From contig NZ_CAJVCE010000006.1 in assembly GCF_910594985.1 (NCBI RefSeq), forward strand, positions 248,001-312,000: DNA of 64,000 bases, read 5' to 3'. A model generated the notes under the pieces. It was given only the letters and a program-made list of their open reading frames with translations, searched no databases and was not told the origin of the DNA. The translations under genes were made by a program, and so were the position numbers. Of the stretch, positions 28,073 to 36,682 are shown piece after piece (position 1 is the first letter of the stretch; every line of letters begins with the position of its first letter). The stretch is from Paenibacillus allorhizosphaerae (GTDB lineage: Bacteria; Bacillota; Bacilli; Paenibacillales; NBRC-103111).

Positions 28073-28155
28073 AAATGCCGGTAAACGAAATTCGAGCAGG
28101 TGCCGCGACACCTGCTCGTAACTATTTAATGATGTTATTTTAACGATGCCCTCGT
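28073..28155 (-). repeat. 3'-end repeat element, copy 5
   Basis: Left arm AAAATGCCGGTAAACGAAA (diverged), perfect hairpin CGAGCAGGTG (28093-28102) with CACCTGCTCG (28109-28118), and a diverged right arm ending in TAACGATGCCCTCGTT. It ends a few bases before the stop codon of the diguanylate cyclase gene. Confidence 0.55.
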
Positions 28156-28161
28156 TCATGT

Positions 28162-29189
28162 TCAATGATGATCTTCTTTATCGGCATAGATCGTCACTTT
28201 GTTTTTGCCCATTCGTTTGGAAATGTAGAGCGCGTCGTCCGCTCCTTTAAACAGCTTTTCTTTTCCTTGACCGCTTCGAAACATATTTAGTCCTATGCTG
28301 ACGGTAACGGTTTCGGTGCGCAGTTCGGGATGTATGAGCTTTTCAACTTGTGAACGGATCTTCTCCGTTATCCGGTAAGCGTCTTCTATTGTTTTGTCTA
28401 GAAAAATCAATGTAAACTCTTCTCCGCCATAGCGAGATACAACATCATCCGGTCCGACCGTCTCCTTAATCGTTTGGGCCACGCTTTTCAAAACAAGGTC
28501 TCCGACCCAATGTCCGTAGGAGTCGTTAACTTGTTTGAAATCATCGATATCAATGATCGCAAGACACAATGAAAACCGGTTCTTTTCGCTTCTCTCGATC
28601 AACTCGTCCAAATATCCGTGAAAAGCTTTATGATTAAAGCATTCTGTCAACGCGTCCGTCTTGCTGAGCATGTCCATCAAAAGGTTTTTGATAAGCAAAT
28701 CTTGTTTCGATTTCGAAATGTCTTTTAAATCTTCAATAAGTTCAGTCCCCCGAGAAACAATTCCGATTGCAATAAAATAACCGCTAACAATCATGAAAAG
28801 TAGAACATGCTGATTATAAAAGGAAGAAACAGCATACCGTGAATGGGAGGGACGGAAACGTGCACCCATATTAATATCGAAGCCAAGGCCAGTGCTGTAA
28901 TGATATTAATAAAATCGTGTACTTTCACAAACAAACGGACGGCCGACTCGGCTACGATCATTACGGCAAACATCAAAGCGGAAGGAACGATGATGCTGCC
29001 TACCATATGTTTTACAGGATTTGTAGTGGTAACAAAGGTTAGCAAAATCTCGATCATCATGGACAGAAATAATGTGAGCCAGCATGAGTTCATGATTTTC
29101 CGGTTCCACCGATGAATATGAATATTTAATCCATAATTGTTTAAATGATCCACGCAGATCCCCTTAGGCATATTTATGTAAGCATACAC
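28162..29189 (-). pseudogene. Membrane diguanylate cyclase broken by a frameshift
   Basis: Two overlapping frames make one gene of 343 codons. The first (from 29189) encodes a membrane sensor part with at least four hydrophobic segments (SCWLTLFLSMMIEILLTFV; SIIVPSALMFAVMIVAESAV; FLPFIISMFYF). The second begins at LLFMIVSGYFIAIGIV and carries a full GGDEF domain with SRYGGEEFTLIF. The switch lies at a run of four A at 28796-28799 (T on the coding strand), where one more base would join the frames. The catalytic half is intact, without an RxxD inhibitory site. It may be a true break, a phase-variable tract or a sequencing error. Confidence 0.8.
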
Positions 29190-29284
29190 CTACTCGACAC
29201 GAATCTACATTTTTCCTCCGTGGTTTTTATAGGGGAAACGCAACTATAATATGAAACCAGGGTGCAGATTCACGCTGAATAGCT

Positions 29285-29498
29285 TTATTTATGTTTATCG
29301 TCATATCCCCATCGTTCCAATATCCACTTGTTTTCAACAATATCATCCTCAGTTAATCGTCCCATTTTCATTTTAGCAAGTAGAAGAAGATCTTTGCGAT
29401 CGGTGTACGCGAAATCCTTGTAGATCTCCTAGTTCTTCTTATGGAAATAATGAATTAATTCAGTTAGTTCGAAATACGGTAACCTCGCTTAAAATCAT
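29285..29498 (-). pseudogene. Small broken gene, about 71 codons
   Basis: An ATG at 29498 with GGGAGG upstream begins MILSEVTV, then a one-base shift near 29480 leads to LPYFELTELIHYFHKKN, an in-frame TAG at 29429-29431, and then EIYKDFAYTDRKDLLLLAKM and on to a stop at 29285. The joined product of about 70 residues looks like a compact charged helical protein. The family is not known to me. Two independent lesions make it a clear pseudogene. The remaining part of 29190-29580 holds only the repeat arm. Confidence 0.65.
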
Positions 29499-29510
29499 AA
29501 TAAAACCTCC

Positions 29511-29583
29511 CGCTGTTCAACTCGGCAGCCGTGTCATGCTGTGAATTATTCCACTAACATTCTCGTTAGCTTAGTCTCGTTAC
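29511..29583 (-). repeat. 3'-end repeat element, copy 6
   Basis: GAATTATTCCACTAACATTCTC followed by GTTAGCTTAGTCTCGTTAC matches the right arm, and CTCGGCAGCC the hairpin region. On the minus strand the stop codon of the kinase gene (TAA at 29580) lies inside it. Confidence 0.5.
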
Positions 29584-30068
29584 GGAAAGTTCAAGTTGTT
29601 ATTATCACTTAATCTGATTACTTTCTCATTGTATAGTTTTAAGTTGACTTCAAGACGGCTTCTATTTTGTTCAAAATCCCGTGTCCATTTATACATCATC
29701 TTTAACATCAAAAAGTCTGGCTTGTAATGACACTGTTCAATACCGAGTTTTTGCTTAAGGAGTCGAGTTAGAATTCTTATTCTACGCTTCCACAATGGAG
29801 TATCAAGAAATATAATTGTGTCTGCCATTTGATACAAACAATTATAGGATTTTCTATCTGTTCCTTCGAATATCCATGCACCAGCTTTATCAATTTCCTT
29901 TAGTACTTCAATTTGTTCTTCAGCTGTACGCTTATACCGCCCCGTTGGTGTCTGATGATGGACAATGGAATCAAGCTCATACCATGGTATATTAATTTTC
30001 TTTGATAAGCGTTTTGCCAGTGTCGTCTTGCCACTAGCTACACTTCCAATAATGAGGATCTTGTTCAT
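29580..30068 (-). CDS. P-loop kinase-like protein (FlaR/AAA_18-like)
   Basis: A 162-residue nucleotide-binding protein with Walker A GSVASGKTTLAKRLSKK, an AxxxLDSI stretch after it (IPWYELDSIVHH) and a lid region WKRRIRILTRLLKQK. This matches proteins annotated as DNA topology modulation protein FlaR or small adenylate-kinase-like enzymes. The usual length is about 165-180, so the C terminus (LSDNNNLNFP) may have been replaced by the repeat element that holds the stop codon. The substrate is unknown. Confidence 0.8.
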   Translation of the reverse strand: MNKILIIGSVASGKTTLAKRLSKKINIPWYELDSIVHHQTPTGRYKRTAEEQIEVLKEIDKAGAWIFEGTDRKSYNCLYQMADTIIFLDTPLWKRRIRILTRLLKQKLGIEQCHYKPDFLMLKMMYKWTRDFEQNRSRLEVNLKLYNEKVIRLSDNNNLNFP

Positions 30069-30118
30069 TTACAACTTGGCTCCCTGTATTAGCGTCAGAC
30101 ATATCCGGTAAGCAACAT

Positions 30119-30463
30119 TCAGTTCTCTGAAACTTCATTTTTTTGAAGTGAAATGTAATGCTCCCCCACCTTTATGATTTGCTCCAGAATGGGTTCCAGA
30201 CTTTTCCCAAAATCGGTTAAGCTGTATTCAACTTTCGGAGGGATGGTCAAAAAAGCGGTGCGTTTAACGATATTGCATTCCTCCAGCTCCCGCAGCTGCG
30301 TAGTAAGAACATGCCTGGATATGCCGGATATTAACCGTTGAAGCTCACCAAAACGTCTGGTTTGCTGAAGCAGTTCAAATATGATTCTAGGTTTCCACTT
30401 CCCACTAATCATTTGTAGCCCCACTTCTACAGGGCAACCAAAAGTCCCATCCTGATAAGGCAT
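30119..30463 (-). CDS. HxlR family transcriptional regulator
   Basis: A 114-residue winged-helix protein. It has the conserved cysteine near the N terminus (FGCPVEVGLQMISGKWKPRI), the helix-turn-helix RFGELQRLISGISRHVLTTQL and the wing PPKVEYSLTDFGKSL. HxlR proteins often sense electrophiles or oxidants through this cysteine. It is divergent from the SnoaL-like gene with about 120 bases between and probably controls it. The ATG at 30463 has GTGGAGGG upstream. Confidence 0.93.
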   Translation of the reverse strand: MPYQDGTFGCPVEVGLQMISGKWKPRIIFELLQQTRRFGELQRLISGISRHVLTTQLRELEECNIVKRTAFLTIPPKVEYSLTDFGKSLEPILEQIIKVGEHYISLQKNEVSEN

Positions 30464-30582
30464 TTTTCCCTCCACATAGGTCAGTTTTTTATGACTTTGT
30501 CATCTTATTCTGCGTACTTAATTTATTTATCGTATTGCGATAAGCTAACATACATAACCATCATATAGAAAGAGGCGATTCT

Positions 30583-31005
30583 ATGAAATCCCCCATTCGC
30601 AATAAAGCTGTCTTCAATCCGGAAGATATGAATGCTGCGTTTGCAGAAGCCTACAACACAGGCGACATAGACAAACTGCTTGCTTTGTACGAACCGGAAG
30701 GTATTCTGGTTAATCCTAACGGAGGCCATGATAAAGGAATCGAACAAATTCGCAAAACACTAAAGGACCTATTGCGACTGCAAGGCAGCATGATATCCAA
30801 GAACATATACTGTATCCCTTTTGAGAATATCGCTTTACTTCGCGCACATTTTATCCTTCAAACAGTAGGTGCGGATGGAAATCCAATCCAAATCCTAGGA
30901 CACACTTCGGAGATTGTTAGAAAACAGCAGGACGGCAGCTGGCTCTATATCGTAGATCACCCATACGGGGCAGAACTATTAAGAGAAGTAGATTCGGCAG
31001 ATTAG
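30583..31005 (+). CDS. SnoaL/NTF2-like (DUF4440-type) protein
   Basis: A 140-residue protein with the NTF2-like cone fold pattern: FAEAYNTGDIDKLLALYEPEG, LVNPNGGHDKGIEQIRKTL, a middle ALLRAHFILQTVGADG and the final LRKQQDGSWLYIVDHPYG-like strand pair. Such proteins are small cytoplasmic enzymes or ligand binders. It faces the HxlR regulator and is probably its target. Confidence 0.88.
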   Translation: MKSPIRNKAVFNPEDMNAAFAEAYNTGDIDKLLALYEPEGILVNPNGGHDKGIEQIRKTLKDLLRLQGSMISKNIYCIPFENIALLRAHFILQTVGADGNPIQILGHTSEIVRKQQDGSWLYIVDHPYGAELLREVDSAD

Positions 31006-31218
31006 TATCGCTCTGCTTTTTAAGCAATTTTTGATTTGAACACGTCTAAGCCGGTGAAACCATTCCTAGATCATATTTGTTTTTACCTTTGATTTACGGG
31101 TAGTTTCAGCATATTGCATAACTTTTGATGGGGTTACCGTAAACATAGCGATTAATTTATATGCGATATAGCCGAATTCATTTCTCACCCTCCCCTGCTT
31201 AAAACTCGTTTGTCCTCA

Positions 31219-32082
31219 TTAGAATTGCACGGTTACAATGACACCGTTCATATTATCGCCCGAAATCTCATAGCGGCCATTGGCCGGTACGCGGATGGTT
31301 GTGTTTTGAGCTACGGGATAATAAGAGATTTCATAAGTCCGATGATCTATCGTAGTTGTAACGGTCTTCTGTTCCTTCAAGAAATCCAAATATTGCTCCA
31401 GCACAAAATCCTTTTCCTGCATAATGGCGCTGTGCGGCAAACCGACATAACGAAAATGCCAAGGCTCGTACTGTATGCCTGTGATTGTCGTTTTATCCTT
31501 TGGGTAACGCAAAATAAAACCGTATCTCCATGCATTTGCTTTCAGCCACTTTCCTTCTGCCGCTTGATTCATCTCCGTTTGCGTAGATCCAATATCAAGC
31601 GATAAGCCTAAGTTATGTTCGCTATAGCCAGCCGGCATCGCATATTCGGCACCCATTTGCCGGTAGAGCTGACTTTGCTCTTTGGTGTCCCGATAACCGC
31701 TGCTTATTAAAAAATGGCGTACCCCTTCTTTTTGCGCCGCCTCGATCATGGTTGAAAATCGTTGCAACATGGTTGGCGACAACCGAATTGTGTTATCCAG
31801 CAAACCGAATCCTTTTACCAATCTCTTATGCTGAAACAGATTGACCGCTTCGGACTCCCCTGTCCCTTTGGGTACGGGATGATCCTTATTGACCAACAGC
31901 AAATCGCCTTTGTTTATCTGATCCTTTGTTACCTTCAATGCATGCATGTTCTTCTGCGAGGCAGCCACAGGGGCTTGATATTCTATTTCCGGCAGGTTCT
32001 CGTTTACGACGATCGGTTTGAGTTGATAAACTCCATAGCCGAGGGCAACGAGTATACCAATCCGCAAAATCCATTTCTTCAT
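31219..32082 (-). CDS. vanY: D,D-carboxypeptidase of the M15B/VanY family
   Basis: A 287-residue protein from the ATG at 32082 (GGAGG upstream) with an N-terminal membrane anchor (WILRIGILVALGYGVYQL). The zinc site is visible: SGYRD, then YSEHNLGLSLDIG with His and Asp ligands, and the late YEPWHFRYVG with the catalytic Glu and third His. Enzymes of this type remove the terminal D-alanine from peptidoglycan stem peptides at the outer face of the membrane. Its own promoter has direct repeats for an OmpR-type regulator, so VanRS-like control is likely. The final 60 residues after the catalytic core are extra. Confidence 0.9.
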   Translation of the reverse strand: MKKWILRIGILVALGYGVYQLKPIVVNENLPEIEYQAPVAASQKNMHALKVTKDQINKGDLLLVNKDHPVPKGTGESEAVNLFQHKRLVKGFGLLDNTIRLSPTMLQRFSTMIEAAQKEGVRHFLISSGYRDTKEQSQLYRQMGAEYAMPAGYSEHNLGLSLDIGSTQTEMNQAAEGKWLKANAWRYGFILRYPKDKTTITGIQYEPWHFRYVGLPHSAIMQEKDFVLEQYLDFLKEQKTVTTTIDHRTYEISYYPVAQNTTIRVPANGRYEISGDNMNGVIVTVQF

Positions 32083-32161
32083 CCCTTCGTTTCCTCCTAA
32101 CCTCTCACTCACTTCAGGATAAGGAAAACTGTTTAAAAAGAAATGAGGTTAAAAATAAAAT

Positions 32162-32185
32162 TTTCCTTAAATGCATTCTTAAATG
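32162..32185 (-). promoter_or_regulatory. Direct repeats upstream of vanY
   Basis: On the minus strand CATTTAAGAATG and CATTTAAGGAAA are tandem 12-base units. OmpR-type regulators bind such direct repeats, and VanR boxes have the same layout. They lie about 80 bases upstream of the vanY start. Confidence 0.55.
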
Positions 32186-32265
32186 TTCTATTCATGGCTT
32201 CCTCTCCTGTAACGAAAACCACTTTACCGGCCATCTTATACATTTTTTCTTCATTTCGAAGCCAT

Positions 32266-32298
32266 GCCAAAAACCCCACTTTCTCATAAGTGGGGTTA
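32266..32298 (-). terminator. Terminator between vanS-like and vanY-like genes
   Basis: AACCCCACT pairs with AGTGGGGTT and is followed on the minus strand by TTTTTGGC. It shows that vanY is expressed mainly from its own promoter. Confidence 0.75.
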
Positions 32299-32312
32299 AT
32301 ATAAAATTTTTC

Positions 32313-33413
32313 TTAAACGGATGGATTTTCTTGCGGCAAACGGACTTCGAAGATCGTTCGAATTAAATCGCTTTGCACCGAAATGGTGCCTTGATGCTGC
32401 GTCACAATATTTTTTGCAATGAACAAGCCGAGTCCTGTGCTTCCTTCTCGATGGGCACGTGCCTTGTCCCCGGTAAAAAACATATCAAACACATGCGGCA
32501 GTTCTTCCGGGGGAATACAATCGCCATAATTGACTACTTGAATCACTGCATCATCTGCTTCCTGACGGCAATGAATATCGATAAACCGGCCGTCTTGTCC
32601 ATAACGAACGGCATTTGAGAGCAGATTTTCAAATACGCGCGCCAGCAACTCTCCATCACCCCAAATTATCAAATGCGGAGCCATATTCAATCGGGCGATC
32701 AGGTTGTGTTTTTCAAAAATAGGATATGATTCCTCATTTAATTGGGTGAGCAGCTCGCTCAGATCGATCATTTTTTTATCGATGGTAAGCTTGCCGTAGT
32801 TCATTCGGGTGATTTCGAACATTTCGTCAATCAGTTTCTCCAGCCGCTGCGACTTGGTAAAAGCAATGCTCGTATAGTGTCTCACTTGTTCCGAGGTCAG
32901 TTTATCGTCCTGAAGAATGAAGTCCAAATAACCTATAACGGAAGTCAGCGGCGTACGCAAATCATGAGCCAAGTTCAACACCAGCTGTTCTTTGCTGTTC
33001 TCCGCAAAATCCCCTCTTTCCAAAGCTTGCTGCAATTTTACACTCGCAAGATTGATGTCTCTGGCGATATCTCCGAACTCATCGTTGGATGAAATACGTA
33101 TGCGACTGTCGAAGTCACCGTTTGCAAGCTGGTTAATCCCCTTGGAGATTTCATGAAAATACGCCGCGTAGCGTTTGGTGAAGAAAAAGAAAAACAAAAC
33201 CGAGAGAGGAATGAATAGTAACAAAAAAAAATTAATATCCCCAACGTCTCTTATGAAATAACGGACTTTCGTCAAAGGATTTTCGAGCTTCGTCGTATGA
33301 TAAAAGAGCTGAAGAATCTTATAGAGCAAGTAAGTAATGACGCCGGAACAAAGCATGCTTAGACCGAAGAGCAGAATCATTTTGAATCGGAAGCTGCGGA
33401 TTAGGTTAGCCAT
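32313..33413 (-). CDS. vanS: Sensor histidine kinase (VanS-like)
   Basis: A 366-residue kinase with two membrane segments (residues about 12-36 and 58-78) and only a short outside loop of about 20 residues, then a HAMP region. The phosphoacceptor is in LNLAHDLRTPLTSVIGYLDF; the ATP-binding boxes are NLLSNAVRYG, DMFFTGD and STGLGLFIAK. Short-loop VanS-type kinases sense cell-wall antibiotics or wall stress. The gene overlaps the regulator gene by 8 bases. The name is given on overall type and position beside vanY; the true inducer is unknown. Confidence 0.88.
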   Translation of the reverse strand: MANLIRSFRFKMILLFGLSMLCSGVITYLLYKILQLFYHTTKLENPLTKVRYFIRDVGDINFFLLLFIPLSVLFFFFFTKRYAAYFHEISKGINQLANGDFDSRIRISSNDEFGDIARDINLASVKLQQALERGDFAENSKEQLVLNLAHDLRTPLTSVIGYLDFILQDDKLTSEQVRHYTSIAFTKSQRLEKLIDEMFEITRMNYGKLTIDKKMIDLSELLTQLNEESYPIFEKHNLIARLNMAPHLIIWGDGELLARVFENLLSNAVRYGQDGRFIDIHCRQEADDAVIQVVNYGDCIPPEELPHVFDMFFTGDKARAHREGSTGLGLFIAKNIVTQHQGTISVQSDLIRTIFEVRLPQENPSV

Positions 33414-34101
33414 TGAATGTGTATCCCACTCCCCAAACCGTTTTGATCAGCTTATTTTTGTTCATGTCTTCTCCAAGCTTTTTCCGCAGGGTGCGAATAT
33501 GGACCATGACCGTATTGCTGCCTTCATAGTAGGCTTCGCCCCATACCTGCTGGAATATATTCTCAGAGCTGTAGACTTTGCTCGGATAGCTGGCTAGCAG
33601 ATACAAAATATCAAACTCCTTCGGTGTCAGCTCGATAGGCTTGCCGTAAAGGAATACGGTCCGGTGTTCTGGATGGATGATGAGTCCGCCCGCCTCCAGA
33701 ACAGGCGCGTTCGCCGGTGCCGATGCATTGAACTGCATCGAACGCCGCAACTGCGCATTCACCCGAGCAACCAGTTCCATCGGGTTGAACGGCTTGGTTA
33801 CATAATCGTCCGCTCCTCTTACCAGCCCCGTAATCTTGTCGAGATCGGTCGTTTTGGCGCTTAAAAAGATGATCGGCATGTGATGCTGCTCGCGAATTTG
33901 CCTTGTTGCTTCGTAACCGTCCAGTTTGGGCATCATAATATCCAAGATCGCGAGATCTATGGAATGCATCTGAACAGCATGTACGGCTTCTTGCCCGTCG
34001 GATACTTTAATGCAGCGGTAACCCTCTTTTTCTAAATGCAGCTCGATCAGGTCAGCAATCTCCGACTCATCATCAGCTATCAGAATTGTGATCGACTTCA
34101 T
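33406..34101 (-). CDS. vanR: OmpR-family response regulator (VanR-like)
   Basis: A 231-residue regulator from the ATG at 34101 (GGGAG upstream). The receiver has the acidic pair in ILIADDE, phosphoacceptor Asp in LAILDIMMPKLDG and the conserved Lys in GADDYVTKPFNP. The C-terminal winged helix has ELTPKEFDILYLLASYP and TVMVHIRTLRKKLGED. It is paired with the kinase and probably drives vanY through the direct repeats there. No vanH, vanA or vanX gene is near, so this is a wall-remodelling set rather than a full vancomycin operon. Confidence 0.9.
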   Translation of the reverse strand: MKSITILIADDESEIADLIELHLEKEGYRCIKVSDGQEAVHAVQMHSIDLAILDIMMPKLDGYEATRQIREQHHMPIIFLSAKTTDLDKITGLVRGADDYVTKPFNPMELVARVNAQLRRSMQFNASAPANAPVLEAGGLIIHPEHRTVFLYGKPIELTPKEFDILYLLASYPSKVYSSENIFQQVWGEAYYEGSNTVMVHIRTLRKKLGEDMNKNKLIKTVWGVGYTFNG

Positions 34102-34272
34102 TCTTTCCACTCCCTGCATAACGTTGGCGTTACTATTATTTTAACAGATTTATTTCTGCTGTGCTGATTGGTACTTTTCTCCACCAATTGTCTGGCAGGA
34201 AGCCCCTGGCACGTGATAAACTAAACGTTAGAACGGTGTACGTCACGGCAATTGCAGAGTAGCAGCAGAACA

Positions 34273-34286
34273 TGTAAGCGCTTTAA
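34273..34286 (+). promoter_or_regulatory. cre-like box upstream of the GMC oxidoreductase
   Basis: TGTAAGCGCTTTAA matches the CcpA cre consensus at 13 of 14 positions. It lies about 70 bases upstream of the leader ORF and 107 bases upstream of the oxidoreductase start, a typical place for catabolite repression. Confidence 0.55.
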
Positions 34287-34340
34287 AATTCTTCGTGGAA
34301 TTGAATGGAACGATCGAGACAAGTAAAGGAGAGAAGGTTT

Positions 34341-34397
34341 ATGAGGATGCGTAATAATGATATAAGCCATATGACATTGGTTGGTGAACGTTTATGA
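34341..34397 (+). CDS. 18-codon leader ORF coupled to the GMC gene
   Basis: MRMRNNDISHMTLVGERL has a very strong ribosome site (AAAGGAG). Its stop codon overlaps the start of the oxidoreductase (ATGA at 34394-34397). The downstream gene has only a weak ribosome site, so its translation probably depends on this leader. No further meaning can be read from the peptide. Confidence 0.45.
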   Translation: MRMRNNDISHMTLVGERL

Positions 34398-36526
34398 AGC
34401 GCAGTGATCAAAAGAATTGTTCGAGTGAGGTGCATCCTATCCTGGAGGCTGTCGTCGATCGGATGATTCCGGTAGATGCATGGCCATCGGCAATTGATCT
34501 GGGAGTCTTGGAATACCTTGAACGTCGCGCCGGCGAGGATATCGCTACCTGGATGAATTTAATTGAACCCGGACTTCGGTCACTGGATGCAAAAGCAATA
34601 GCTCTCCATCACAGACCATTTTCGAAACTGTCAGCTAATGAGCAAGACAGACTGTTACGCGACATTGAACAGGGGCGTCTTCGGGACTTTCCCGTTTCGC
34701 AGCAACTTTTCTTTTCCACCCTATTGAGCCTGGTTATCGAAGGTTATTATGGAAGCCCAGGTGCTGGCGGGAATCGCGAGGGTAAGTCGTGGGACATGAT
34801 TGGTTTTCGTCCGGGTCCCGTCTCCAAACTCCAAAAACCGGTCCTGGAGACCGATCTCCCTCAACGAACTTATGATCAGCTCCGGGACTTGTATGATGTT
34901 ATCGTCGTCGGAGCTGGAGCAGGGGGATCGGTAGCGGCGGCGGTGTTGGCCGAATCGGGACTTCATGTTCTCGTAGTCGAACGTGGAAGCTGGCTTCGAT
35001 ACAGTGAGATAGGCAGCGATCATGTGCGCAATCATCGGTTTAGCAAATACGGTCATAATACTGGACCAGGATTGGAAGGCCACCCTCGCACGTTTCTCTT
35101 AGCCAATCGAGAAGAGCGGATTACAGCGCCCTTTGAGGGTAACTACCATAATAATGCGATGACAGTGGGCGGCGGAACACGCGTCTACGGAGCACAAGCA
35201 TGGCGATTTCATACCGATGACTTTCGTATGGCGACTCGCTATGGGATTCCGGACGGGAGTTCACTCAGCGATTGGCCGATTAGCTACGATGAACTCGAAC
35301 CATATTACGAACGGGCGGAGTGGGAAGTCGGCGTTTCTGGTGACGGTGATGCCCACCTTGGACGCGGGAGCCGACGACTCCCTTATCCAATGCCGCCGCT
35401 GCCAAGGACGCTCGAAGCCGAACGATTGGCTCAGGCGGCATCAAAATTGGGATGGGACGCGGGGCCGGTTCCTCTTCTCATCAACTCGGTCGAACGTGAC
35501 GGTCGACCAGCCTGCGGACGATGCGGCCAGTGTGTCGGATTTGCTTGTCCGACCAACAGCAAGAATGGCGGCCACAATACGATGCTATTGAGGGCCATCA
35601 ATACCGGCAATTGCGACCTGATTTGCGATACCATGGTTGAGCGCATAGACACCGAGGCGGGAAGGCACGCCACCGGAGTTCGCCTTGTGCAGGAGGTGGC
35701 CGGCTCGCTTCAACGTCGGCAAGTGCGAGCAGGACACGTGATGGTCGCTGCCGGAGCCATCGAAAGTGCACGCTTGCTCCTCAATTCAGCAAGCGATGCA
35801 GAACCGTACGGAATAGGTAATCGGAACGGACAAGTAGGAAGAAACCTTCAGGGGCATGTCTATACGGGTGCCTACGCCCTCTTTGATGATCCGGTTCAAG
35901 ACGGTCTTGGGCCTGGGGTAAGTATTGGCACCTGTCGCTTTGCCCATGGTAACGGGGGAGAGATTATCGGGGGCGGGATGCTTGCCAACGAGTTCACGCG
36001 GTTGCCGCTTATTCATTGGAATCGGGCGCTTGCGCCGGATGCCGCACGATGGGGGATCACTGGCAAGATCATGATGCGCGAGAGTTACTTGCGCACAAGC
36101 CATGTTCAGGGACCGATCCAGGAGATCCCTACGCCCGAGTCAAGAGTGCGGCTCTCGCCTACGGTCAAAGATCGATTCGGATTGCCGGTGGCTCAACTCT
36201 CGGGAAGTGTTCATCCCGAGTCACTTCGAACCGCGGTCATGCTGGCAGAGCAAGCCGAGACTTGGCTCTGGGCTGCCGGAGCTCGTCGAGTTTGGCGAAC
36301 CCGGCCAGGCGGAGGGCTCAGTGCTGGGCAGCATCAGGCAGGGACACTGCGCATGGGCGACGATCCTTCGGTATCAGTCACCGACCGCTACGGTCGCGTA
36401 CACGGATATGACAATCTCTGGGTGAGTGACGGCTCCGTACACGTGACCAACGGCGGCGTTAATCCGGTGTTGACGATTCTTGCCTTGGCTTTCCGCACAG
36501 CAGAAATCTTGGTTAAACAAGGATGA
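34394..36526 (+). CDS. GMC oxidoreductase fused to gluconate 2-dehydrogenase subunit 3-like domain
   Basis: A 710-residue flavoprotein. Residues 1-150 resemble the small subunit of membrane sugar dehydrogenases (ILEAVVDRMIPVDAWPSA; FSTLLSLVIEGYYGSPGAGG), without a Tat signal. Residues 165-710 are the large GMC subunit: VIVVGAGAGGSVAAAVLAE for FAD, MTVGGGTRVYGAQAWRF, a cysteine group ACGRCGQCVGFACP, and the C-terminal GQHQAGTLRMGDDP and SDGSVHVTNGGVNPVLTI motifs with the catalytic His and Asn. It probably oxidises a sugar or polyol and passes electrons to a cytochrome or another carrier. Such fusions are known in Bacillota. Confidence 0.88.
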   Translation: MKRSDQKNCSSEVHPILEAVVDRMIPVDAWPSAIDLGVLEYLERRAGEDIATWMNLIEPGLRSLDAKAIALHHRPFSKLSANEQDRLLRDIEQGRLRDFPVSQQLFFSTLLSLVIEGYYGSPGAGGNREGKSWDMIGFRPGPVSKLQKPVLETDLPQRTYDQLRDLYDVIVVGAGAGGSVAAAVLAESGLHVLVVERGSWLRYSEIGSDHVRNHRFSKYGHNTGPGLEGHPRTFLLANREERITAPFEGNYHNNAMTVGGGTRVYGAQAWRFHTDDFRMATRYGIPDGSSLSDWPISYDELEPYYERAEWEVGVSGDGDAHLGRGSRRLPYPMPPLPRTLEAERLAQAASKLGWDAGPVPLLINSVERDGRPACGRCGQCVGFACPTNSKNGGHNTMLLRAINTGNCDLICDTMVERIDTEAGRHATGVRLVQEVAGSLQRRQVRAGHVMVAAGAIESARLLLNSASDAEPYGIGNRNGQVGRNLQGHVYTGAYALFDDPVQDGLGPGVSIGTCRFAHGNGGEIIGGGMLANEFTRLPLIHWNRALAPDAARWGITGKIMMRESYLRTSHVQGPIQEIPTPESRVRLSPTVKDRFGLPVAQLSGSVHPESLRTAVMLAEQAETWLWAAGARRVWRTRPGGGLSAGQHQAGTLRMGDDPSVSVTDRYGRVHGYDNLWVSDGSVHVTNGGVNPVLTILALAFRTAEILVKQG

Positions 36527-36605
36527 AATGCTGGAACGGATACGTGAAAGTCATATTTACCCGGCTTTAGAGAGGGAGAGGAATGGTCGGTTACTCCGAA
36601 AGAAT

Positions 36606-36673
36606 AAGAGCCCCCCATGATGGCATCGGGTTTTAAGCCCGTCTGAACCAAACGTCAGAGGCGCTCTTTTTTT
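36606..36673. terminator. Terminator region between convergent GMC and binding-protein genes
   Basis: AGAGC at the left and GCTCT at the right close a long hairpin with an inner CGGG...CCCG stem; TTTTTTT follows on the plus strand and TTATTCTTTC on the minus strand. It separates two convergent genes and may work for both. Confidence 0.6.
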
Positions 36674-36682
36674 GAATGTTGC

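Noticed and set aside
27977-28165. Minus-strand ORF of 62 codons
   Set aside because: It reads through the hairpin of a repeat element and the promoter region of the phosphotransferase; no family, no ribosome site.
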